Part shown: positions 54,991-64,000 of the stretch, in pieces
How positions within the stretch are numbered: the first letter of the stretch is position 1
Layout: the number at the start of each line of letters is the position of its first letter
From: Rhizophagus irregularis
Taxonomy: Eukaryota; Glomeromycota; Glomeromycetes; Glomerales; Glomeraceae
NCBI RefSeq assembly: GCF_026210795.1
Contig: NC_089430.1
Location: 3,658,001 to 3,722,000, forward strand
Reading direction: 5' to 3'
DNA: 64,000 bases
Made by a program: the position numbers and the translations under genes
The notes under the pieces: generated by a model
What the model was told of the DNA's origin: nothing
Database searches by the model: none
The model's input: the letters and a program-made list of their open reading frames with translations, nothing else

Positions 54991-56439
54991 CGCACTATAT
55001 AATTTCCTGATGATATACCCTCTCTAAATGCACCCTCTGATTCAGTTCTAAGCTTATATGATCTCTAATTATTTTACCTCTATAAATACACACCCTCTTT
55101 AAATGCACTATTTTTAAAATTATACATATGGTCCCAAAGGTGTGCAATTATGGAGGTCTGACTGTAATTATTTTTAATTATACAAATATATATTATAATA
55201 TATTAATCATTTTTTTTATGATGATATTTGTTCTATAAAAACTTATAACTCTTTTCCATTACTCACTTGATCAAAAATTTCCATCAAGAAATGGATGAAA
55301 AGTATGAAGACTTTTTGCTTTTAGAATAATTAAAAGACTTTTTGAGGTGTTCTGAAGTGTCTGTCGTGGTTTGTAGGTTTTGCTCAGGCTCTTACAGCTT
55401 ATTATTAGGAACGTTATAATATGTCTTAGAGTCCATCAAAAATATTGTAAGATGGCAGTTCTGTACGAACATTTTCCTGGTCTTTCTGAAGAGTTTTGTA
55501 GCAGTGTGTCTGGTTTTTGCGCTCTTAAAGACTAACTGGCCAAGCGATTCACAGGTTAGACCTTTATTTCTGAAAGAAGCCTTTGCTGCGTAGCTCTTAC
55601 TAGCTGTTGTAACGGGTGTTGTTTTCTTACTTCTTTTCCTTATTATTATTATCATGGTTACTTTTCCTACTTTGTATATATTTTAGTTTATTCTTTCTGT
55701 CACTACCTTTTATTTTATTTTCATTATTTTCTTTTTTCCTGTACCACCTTTCTGCACATATTGGAAATTTGAAAAATAAACCAAAATCAGTTTATTCCTT
55801 CTAAATGATCATCCTAGTCATGTGATTGATCTTTTTTTTTTTCTTTTTGATATATTGATCAATTTTATTAGTCCAGAGTGAAGCGAAGGACTATATACTA
55901 TTCATTTCAGTTTCACAAATATCCTGATATCTGCCTGCTCACTGTATAAGTTGATGCTTATACAATCGTATTGGTTCTTTCGGTTTATTTATGCATGTAA
56001 TTTTATTTTTTATAAAAATAAAACAACTACTTTCATTTGATGATCACGTCATACTGTTTATTTTTAATTTTTTTAATTAATAATCATTTTTTTTGTTTGA
56101 TTTTAATTAATCATTTTTTTTTGTTTGATTTTAATTATTGTTCAATTTTCTATTTTATATTTGAAAAAAATAAAAAAATTTAAAACAACCTGTAACGAAA
56201 AAAATAAATGTAAAAATAAATGTAATATTGTTTATTTAACCTGAATTTTAAATGATCCATTTATTATATTTTTTTATATATATTCTTTTTATTCAAAACA
56301 ATAAAAATTAAATAAAAATAATTAAGCTCTATGACAACGCGTGTCTTGCAAACAAATAATACAATTCTATCAAGCTATCCTGAAAGTAAGCTGTTCTTCC
56401 TCCGCCTTCCTTTCCTGACCTGCTGCTGTTTTTAATATG

Positions 56440-59400
56440 TTAAAGTCTATCAAATGTAAATTGTCTGAAATAAATGTCATTAAGAGAACGAATGTATGAT
56501 ACCATGATGAATGTTAGTCCAGCAGTGAATTCTTTACTTCCAATATTGATTTTGGCCTTTGACAACGTCAGACCTTGACTTTTGTGTACAGTTATTACCC
56601 ATGCTAGGCAGAGAGGAACTTGTTGTCTAAAACATATCATCCCAGACTTACCTTCCCAACTTCTTTTAATGGACACTATTGGAACAATATGGTCTCCTTC
56701 TGTTGATATTATGGTGGGTCCTTCATATGCGTTGAACTTGACGAAAACTGCTGCTGGAAGTGATGGTGGACTTTGATTTTTGAACAGGATGTCATGAACG
56801 ATTCTAATCAATCCGTTCACTAATCCTCCTTTGGTCCACAGGTTTGCTGTGAGCATTACTCGAGCTCCTTTTGCCAATAATAACTGAGGTTCAAGTTCCT
56901 TTGCCACATCTGAACTGGCTTTTTTGGCTTCATTTTCACCGGTATGAACTGCCATAATCTTGGCCACAGGTCGCTTCAAAGATCTGAGCTTCTTTATATT
57001 AATTTTGTCAACATCATTTCACGTTGTTAATAAGAATACAGCATCTGAAAATCTTTCACGTTCCTGCTGATTTAGATTCTCTTTGAACCGTATACTGAGT
57101 ATCTTCCAATCATCAAGGCTGCTTTCCCCATCACACATCCTTAGAAGTATGTCACAGAATTCTTTTTGTTCATTTGAATTACCTGTTTGCCTTAGAATTA
57201 CGTCGAGCTTGAATACTTCTCTTATACGTTTATATGCAGCTATACCTTTATTAGAATTTCCGTCTACACTTGTGTTCTTGGAAAATATAGGAACGTCAAG
57301 TACTGGCGGTAATTAACCAAAATCGCCAAGTAATATGATGGATCTTCCTCCGAAGGGCTCTTTGGAATTTTCAGGAAAAGCCTGTCTTAATCTCACATTT
57401 ATTATCGCAAGCATTCGACGTCTGATCATGCTTTCTCGTCTATTATTAGATAAATTACTTTTTGTAACCTTTCTTGTAATTGTTTCAGTTGCCTGCTATC
57501 AAGTTCAAGGTTTTTTGGGTTGCGTATCAGTATGGAAAGCGTTGAGTGTATTATTGATCCATTTATATTAAAGGCTGCTACTTCTGTAGGTGTAATAACC
57601 AGAATTGGAGAATCAGTGTCAGTTCCTGCCATTTTGTGAAGTTTCTGCCGTATCATTTTGATAAGATACAACTTTCCCGTACTAGCGGTTCCCATTATCA
57701 TAATCCTTAACACTTTTGACCTTCTTCCCATTGAGAATATCATTGTAATGTGATTTTATTCGCGGGAATATTTTTTTGATTTTTGTTTAACTTTCGATAA
57801 TCTATTGAATCAATATCAACTTCTCTTCCGTCTAATATCCCAGAATTCGAAATGTTCTTAATGAATTCATCAACACTAGCAATATCGTTATTGGAGTAGT
57901 TTTGTTATGCGTCAGTTATCCAATTGTGATTCTGATCTATATCACGAGAACTAAGATCGGATGCGCAATGTATGATCGCTTTGAAACCCATCTTCACAAG
58001 CCGCATCCAGTCGTACGTATATTGTTCCTCATCCTCATCTTCGTCCTCTTCGAACGGTAGTTCATCTTCACTTTCTTCATTATAAACCTCTTCATCGTCA
58101 ACAGGTTGTTTGAGCAAGTTCTGTGATGCATTATTTATCATATCTATATGTTGATCGTATAAAGTAGACCAATTGATATTGCCGTTTTTCGTAAGTACTT
58201 GCATATTGCAATGTCGGACGTGGAGTAGAACTTTTACTCTGCAATAAGCCTCCCATTGATATCCGTTATGATAAGATGATGGATGAGGCCAGACACGAAC
58301 TATGTTTTCTTTCTTACACTTTTCTATTGACCCCTGGAAAACCTATGCGTAAGGTATAATTCAAATAACGAATAATCTTCTAATTCTTCTGGTCGTTCCC
58401 AATATCTTTTTAAAGCTGATTGAGTTGTACGTCCAGTGTCTTCTACGTTATTTCTACTACCTGTGCCTTGGATCCACTTTAACTCTTCCTCGTTAACATT
58501 TAAATATACAAAGGAACGACTTAAATGATATAGTGCAGTTCCATTAAGAAGATGACAGGTTTCCTGAGCTGATATGTCGTGTTCCAATACGCTGTTGAGT
58601 AGGTCAGTAGGAGTTTCTGAATTGAAGAAAGTGAAGAATTGTCAGGATTGCTGTTGTTAAGAATTTGCTTGAAGATCTCAAAGAATGCCAGTGAACTTGG
58701 TTCCGTTTTACTGGTATATTTTGATATATATTGGAGCGCTGTGTGAATGCTAAGAATAGGCTTTAAAGCCACATTTGCATCCCTGTAGCTGTATTCTGTT
58801 ATGTGGATTAATGTAAGGATCATTTCTTGCCGTAAGTAATTCTGGCTGCCCATTTTTATTATCACGTATTAATGTGCTTTCAATATGTTCTTTAGGGTAC
58901 CTAAATTGACATGTTTGCACTTCTTCACGATTTGTGTGTATGCAGTACGATGGGCTACATCTCGTGTGATGCTGAAGTTTGTTGATTAATTCAATATAAT
59001 CTTGTAAGCCGTCATCAATTTTGCTGCTATCTTTTTGGCATGGGTGCTTCTCAGGTATGGGTGCATGTATTACTGGATTTATTGTGGTGACTATAGAATC
59101 GATGTAATCAATTACATTTTTCATCTCTTCTTCATTGTTTTTTAAATCCTTCCATTCAATAGTGAGTGCATTGCGTTTCTTTCCAATACCGTGCATGTGG
59201 ATGCTCTCTCTGTGCTGCCATTCATACCGAAACCACCAGTCCTCAAGGTCCCATTTTTCCTTAAGCACATCATTAAAAAAACTTTCAAATCATTTGGTAA
59301 AGAACCAAGCCGTGATATGAGAGTTATTGATAACTTTTGATTGAGTGTCTTCATCATCTAGCATGAGTCGATGAAGGTTAGGCCAGTGAAAGTCTGCCGC

Positions 59401-60992
59401 GCTGAAATTATAAAATATTAAACTTTTGTGTCCTATTTGCTTTATCATGTCTGTAAGTTCACCACGTCTTGCTATCCAAAATTGCCTTGTCCCTCTTAGC
59501 CCTTTACCGTATCTCATTATTCTGTCTGCTAATTGTTAATCTCCATTGGATATCATCTCTAGAATGTTGGAAACGTCAAGCTATTTTTCGCTTAAATTCT
59601 GTCAGACGTATACCTTTTCTTCTTACATAGCTAGTCATCGCATCATAGAATTTAATGCGAAGTAGTTCCATCTCAAGTGACGTTCAAATCATCCATCTTT
59701 GATTCAGAGTAAGTGTTTAAAATACTCTGCTAGCTTGATATCTCGTAAACGATTGGATCTGAGATTAGCTTTTCTGTATAGATATAGAGTCAGAAACGCC
59801 CTCGCAATATACCTGGTGTTTGGAATTCGTTTATTGGACTTTTATCGATCTCAGGCCACAATACTAGTTGCTCGTTACTTTGTATGCGATCAAGTGTGTC
59901 GTTAATAATGGCATTTTCTTTTTACATTGTAAGGTATGGCAGGCACAAATGAACGAGTTATTGCGTGCATTTCGTCATGCCGTTTTTCCGTTTTTTGTTT
60001 CAAATATCATCCATCTCATCGATTATTTGGTCAGATTTTATCTGATGTATCTGATTAATGATAGAACCATTTTGAGGTAATGATTTAAGTATTTCATCGT
60101 CAATGATTATATCTTCATAATAAGGGTTATTTGCTTTTAACCAATATAGCGCTTTTGCTATTTTTTTGCGGTGTATGATGAAATCTCTAAATCCTGATAT
60201 GTCGTTTGCTAATTTTCGTCGCACTACTAGAACGTCTAATGATGAAGGATTTCGTGGAAGGTGCCTTGTGAACTCCCGAACGTCATGCAGAAAATTAATC
60301 ACATTGCCTTTGTAGCCGTTTTGTCCACCTCGTAATCGATATACTGACATCACCATAAAAACCTGCGCAATGAGCATTTCTTCGATATTGGTAAGTCCCT
60401 GAAGTTCATCAGGAACCTCGCCTGGGTCCATGTTATTATCTGCAAAAAATTTTTTTGGTATCTTTTTGTCATTGTAGCAATGACGATACTTGCCCATGAT
60501 GAGAGTCATATCGGGGATCCATTCGTTATATTCGAGGCAAGTATTATACTGAATGTTATCCATTTTGTTACGAAATTTCTGCAATACTTTGTGATCATCC
60601 TCGCTAATAGTAGTAGACGATGTTGACCTGACATGCATGTTTCTATTATTAAGCTCTCTTTGAATATGTTCATTATCATTTGGTTTGTTTATTTGCTAAT
60701 CTTGTAGTTGATTCTTATTATGAGCTCTCAACACGTGTTTACGATTACTTTCATGTGCTAAGCGAATAACACGTTCATCATCCTTTTCCATTTCTTTTTT
60801 ATTATTTCTTCTTTTGCGAAGACTTTCTAGATGTTCATTACGTTTATTTTCACTTTCTTTCACTCACTTTTGACATTTTCTTTCACTTTCTCGATTTAGT
60901 CAAGCTTGCCTTTGTTCTGACGTCTCCTGTGCTTTAGCTTTTTGCTTTCGAATCATTTTGGGATTAACGTTTTCATATGTATTGTCTGACAT
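56440..60992 (-). pseudogene. Helitron replication protein (DUF6570, HUH Rep, PIF1-like helicase), broken
   Basis: From ATG 60992 (MSDNTYENVNPKMIRKQKAK) the minus strand reads a charged N-terminus with stops at 60900-60902, 60864-60866 and near 60697; a DUF6570-like part (60638-60000: YNEWIPDMTLIMGKYRHCYN, LIAQVFMVMSVYRLRGGQ); a Helitron-like N domain (ADFHWPNLHRLM, NNSHITAWFFTK); the HUH site EWQHRESIHMHG near 59215; the tyrosine motif ALQYISKYTSK near 58720; and RSFVYLNVN-like sequence. The helicase follows with Walker A GTASTGKLYLIK (usual GKS changed to GKL) and Walker B YLIIDE at 57743-57430, GGRSIILLGDFG near 57330, and VHKSQGLTL near 56580. At least six frame breaks are present. Catalytic HUH and Tyr residues are still readable. 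Confidence 0.8.
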
Positions 60993-61211
60993 TTCTCAAA
61001 ATATTTGATCTTTATAATCAAATTTACCATTTCTTAAAAAAAAAATTCCAATCTTTATATTTTTGTAGAATTTTACTTTATAAGCTTTGCAATCTATCAA
61101 GAACAATCCATCTGTGCGCCATTGAGAAAATGACTGTCAAGAACAATCCATTCATGTGGCATTGAGAAAATGACCAATGTTATAGCTAAATCGAGAATAA
61201 TTAGTTTAAAT

Positions 61212-61747
61212 CACAGGTCGAAAAGTGAAAAATCAGGCACCAATCGGTTACCAATCAGGTAGCTGATTGGTGACTGATTGGTGACCGATTGATGACTGAT
61301 TGGCATTTTCGCCAAATACTGTCACCAATTAAACAGTTTGCTAACTTTTGATCCAGTGATCAGAAAAGGATGAAATATAGCTCATTGGAATCGTCTTAAC
61401 AAGACGAATCTAATGGTAGTAAAATCGCATTTCTAGGAGTAATACTTGATGAGAAATTAAGTAAAATATAAAAATAAAAATGTATCATTTATATTTTATT
61501 TAATTTTTTATTAACTATTAATCCTAGAAATGCGATTTTACTACCATTAGATTCGTCTTGTTGAGACGATTCCAATGAGCTATATTTCATCCTTTTCTGA
61601 TCACTGGATCAAAAGTTAGCAAACTGCCTGATTGGTGATGGTATTTGGCGAAAATGCCAATCAGTCACCAATCGGTCACCAATTAGGTACCTGATTGGTG
61701 ACTGATTGGTGACGATTGATGCCTGATTTTTCACTTTTCGACCTGTG
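61212..61747. mobile_element. 536-bp foldback MITE with CACAGGTCGAAAAG ends, AAT duplication
   Basis: Arms of about 240 bp are near-perfect inverted copies around an AT-rich centre (61450-61510). The ends are CACAGGTCGAAAAGTGAAAA and its complement; AAT flanks both sides (61209-61211, 61748-61750). Within the arms short words (TGATTGGTGACTGATTGGTG, CCAATCAGTCACCAATCGGT) repeat. There is no ORF. A 3-bp duplication with CAC ends suggests a CACTA-group MITE. High arm identity indicates a recent origin or gene conversion between arms. Confidence 0.85.
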
Positions 61748-62191
61748 AATGATGTACACACTTATTGTTATTCTTTATTGTTGTTCTCTACATTGTTATT
61801 AGGTAATTTATTACATATAAAAAAACATTTACATTTTATTCATTGAAGACATTTTGATCTTATATTTTTCGCTTTATTTGATAGTGATTTGAATTGAATT
61901 AATATTACAAACGTTGAATTTTAATTATTTTGACTTTTTTTTTCGAATACTTATAAATAAATTTTTATTTTTGTAAAACTCGTGGCTTATCATCATATTA
62001 CATTTGTACGAAATATGGTTATTCGTGGCTTATAATATAAACCTCGTGGCTAATTTATTAACATATTATATAAATAATTAATTAGACTAGCTATTTTGTT
62101 ACGTTCGTTAACTACCTTCTGCTTCAATCAAATTTATCTGTGTTTAGTTAAATTTACCTATGTTTAATTAAGTCGCTTTTCGCTCTGGACT

Positions 62192-63024
62192 CCCAATAGT
62201 TCCTGTTCCCTAGTTATATAATTGATCACGTTTTCTTTCCTTATTTGGATAAACTATTGGACTTGGATTATTTGATTTTTCCTTTTGGCTTTATTACCTC
62301 TACTACCGATATTAGAATAGTTTTGTTTTTTACTAACTCTTTGTAGTCAGTACTGGTCACTAGGCTTCTACATCTTCCACCCTATTTGCACCATAGTTTT
62401 ATGATCAAAATTTTGTGACATATAGTTCATCACACGTTTAATTGGATATAGCATCTGAGATCTAGAGTTCGTAACAGCTTCTTCTTTTATTTTATTTTTC
62501 TGGTGTTTGTAATAGTAGTTTTATTGTTATGTTATGTTCTTTTTTTGTAATCCAGTCCATGTTTCTTTTTGTGTGTTTTTATTTTATTCCTTTTTGAATT
62601 TCATTTTTGCTCAATTAGGTATTTATCTATGAGCTTCTTAACCTTATGTAATAGTTATTCTTTATAGTTTATCTTTTTTTCTACTCCCTTTACGTAATTT
62701 ATGTAAAGATTAATGGCATGTTTAAATTTACCAGTTGTCCACTCCTATTTGGCATTTTTTACAAAAGTTAAGTAGGAAGTAAATCTTATGTACAGTAGCG
62801 TTTACTTTATTTGAAATATAGCTTAGAGGACGACACTTTGGATTATTTAGTCTGTAGTCTTTAGTTTTACTTTAGTTTATTTTCTGAATAGTTTGTAGTG
62901 ATACTGTTATGTTGCTCTTACTTTTGTATCGTGCTATTTTAATGTTTATTTGTTTAATATTGAAATTCACTACTTAAATAAAATTTGTGACTATCATGAA
63001 TTGTTTGCATAGTTTTTGACCAGT
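62192..63024. other. T-rich stretch without recognisable genes
   Basis: Only short frames are open. AATAAA occurs near 62977-62983 (ACTTAAATAAAATTTGTGAC), which could be a polyadenylation signal of an unseen transcript. I see no domain or repeat structure. Confidence 0.4.
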
Positions 63025-63180
63025 GTTATTTTTGTAATTTTTATTTTTCAAAAAGGAAATTTTCGAATAATTATAAGTGTTGTAATATTACAACACTTTA
63101 ACTTTAAAAGTAGTACTAATAGGTTGCAACCCTTACTATTACAACACAAGATAGTAATTATCAATTATATATTACATTTT
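63025..63180. repeat. Terminal fragment of the AT-rich inverted-repeat element
   Basis: Reverse of 7344-7500: contains TTTTTCAAAAAGGAAATTTT, TAAGTGTTGTAATATTAC, GGTTGCAACCCTTACTATTA and ATTATCAATTATATATTAC. The other end is missing. From 63181 to 64000 no gene was recognised. Confidence 0.6.
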
Positions 63181-64000
63181 TAATATTGGCATCTATCAAT
63201 TCCTCATATAAAAAATCAAAATGATATAAATTTTTTATTTTCAAAAATTGGTTAATGCTTGCAAGAATTTCTTACGCCAATAATATTAAAAATGCATCAT
63301 AATGAGATGAATCAATCCTTATATTATGTGGCAAACCAGTTAATTTAAGATGTTGACGTACATGAGGTAAATTGTTAAGTAGATTTATTATGAGTATTTT
63401 ACATACAAATTTATTAATAATTACTAATAAACAATTTATCATATAGTGCAAAACCTCTATACTCAACTACTTATGTATAGTAACAATTGATTGATTATAA
63501 ATTCTTAAAAAAAAATTTTTTTATATTAAAGTAAAAAATTTAACCAATAATTTTTATAGATATGACTATTAGCTTTAAAAATTATCAGTTATTTTTTTTC
63601 TAAATTAAATTTTGGCTGAGTTTTAGCTGTTTAAAAATCTGTAATTTAAATATATTGATTAAATTTAGTCAAAATTGAGACTAATTTAAATTTTTGTATT
63701 ACAGGTTTTTTTAATCATATTAGTGTTCATCTGTTGTCTACGACAACAGTTAATATGTAATTCCGGCCAGAATTAAAAGATCTGCAAAGAATTTCCTTTT
63801 TTGGAAATTTGAGCAACACAATTTTTTTAATTTCTCTGAAAAGTAAGGGCGATGACATTTATTACGTAATATTTTAGGGGTGGGGGTCACGAAAAATCTT
63901 ACGTTAATATGGATCACGTGATATCATTAAAAGTATATAACCGATTTAGTGGCTTAGAATTTATTAGTCATTTGTGTTACTATGGTTTCCCACGTTAACA

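Larger units (their letters stand above)
50827..55164. mobile_element. 4.3-kb TA-flanked (Tc1-mariner/pogo-type) element nested in an AT-rich repeat
   Basis: The left end is CAGTCAGACCTCTATAATTG; the right end, reversed, is CAGTCAGACCTCCATAATTG; TA lies on both sides (50825-50826, 55165-55166). The flanks (ATTATATAATGTTG and ATTATTTTTAATTATAC) join to match the uninterrupted repeat at 7560-7625 read in reverse, so an empty site exists in the window. No transposase ORF: the interior is a 50-bp tandem array, a foldback MITE, a GC-richer stretch (52780-52930), AT-rich DNA and further AATATTACG-type repeats near 54530-54990. From 52560 to 53900 no gene was recognised. Confidence 0.8.
55869..62191 (-). 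mobile_element. Degenerate Helitron (probable extent)
   Basis: The coding region is 56440-60992. About 550 bp beyond its 3' side the minus strand has AGTCCTTCGCTTCACTCTGG then ACT (55869-55891), and about 1.2 kb beyond its 5' side the plus strand has AGTCGCTTTTCGCTCTGGAC then T (62171-62191). The two are similar and point inward-outward as an inverted pair. AGTCC and GGACT within the first can form a small hairpin. Whether these are true termini was not established; no TC/CTRR ends were confirmed. The foldback MITE at 61212 sits within this span. Confidence 0.4.

Noticed and set aside
55392-55655. Minus-strand ORF of 87 codons with a Lys/Thr-rich start
   Set aside because: No recognisable motif, no supporting homolog in the window, and it overlaps repetitive AGCTCTTAC-type words.
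63272-63466. Minus-strand ORF of 64 codons
   Set aside because: Leu/Ile-rich, no motif or relative, and no intron or promoter context; treated as chance in AT-rich DNA.

Overview
The window is very AT-rich and eukaryotic. Short spliceosomal introns (about 60-90 bases, GTAAGT/GTAATG donors, TACTAAC-like branch sites, T-rich tracts ending in AG) split several genes, and most of the DNA is nested, decayed transposons. The repeat mix (LINE with RNase H and a CX2C...H...C tail, Tnp2-like transposase with a BAH-like segment, DUF6570-type Helitron, DIRS-like fragment) and the base composition suggest an arbuscular mycorrhizal fungus of the Rhizophagus type. That assignment is inference from sequence style; no database was searched. 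No rRNA, convincing tRNA or CRISPR array was seen.

Layout. 1-5650: a broken LINE, split at its RNase H domain by a 1.75-kb DNA element with a perfect 10-bp target duplication; the element is filled with tandem repeats that look like exon/intron units. 6046-7910: a pogo/Tigger-like non-autonomous element holding a second such array and two smaller MITEs. 8248-18720: GATATC-rich repeats and a cluster of paralogous genes, here called the LFLRTR family after a shared motif, in all states of decay. 18972-21794: a coiled-coil ORF and an intact six-exon LFLRTR gene. 21930-26169: an element with inverted subterminal arrays around a small spliced gene. 26299-45102: one Tnp2-like transposase gene split by a 15.2-kb insertion (29120-44350) that has matching ends and a TA duplication. 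The insertion carries a DIRS fragment, a second, oppositely oriented Tnp2 copy, another six-exon LFLRTR gene, a small membrane-protein ORF and a third splice-like tandem array. 45100-55200: tandem repeats, foldback MITEs and a 4.3-kb TA-flanked element. 55870-62190: a degenerate Helitron (DUF6570, HUH Rep, PIF1-type helicase). 61212-61747: a 536-bp near-perfect palindrome. The last 2 kb hold almost nothing.

Two things stand out. (1) At least three tandem arrays of unrelated primary sequence share one design: a short exon-like block, a GTAAGT donor inside one inverted repeat, a branch-point-like TACTAAC/TTAAC inside a second inverted repeat, a T tract and AG, repeated every 120-145 bp. A looser minus-strand version lies in the DIRS fragment. 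(2) The 15.2-kb insertion leaves a coding frame that rejoins exactly when it and one TA are ignored, and it carries a member of the LFLRTR gene family as apparent cargo.

Likely functional protein genes are few: the six-exon gene at 20238-21794, possibly the small genes at 18972, 24470 and 41317, and perhaps the gene at 14847-16682. Nearly everything else is mobile or broken.
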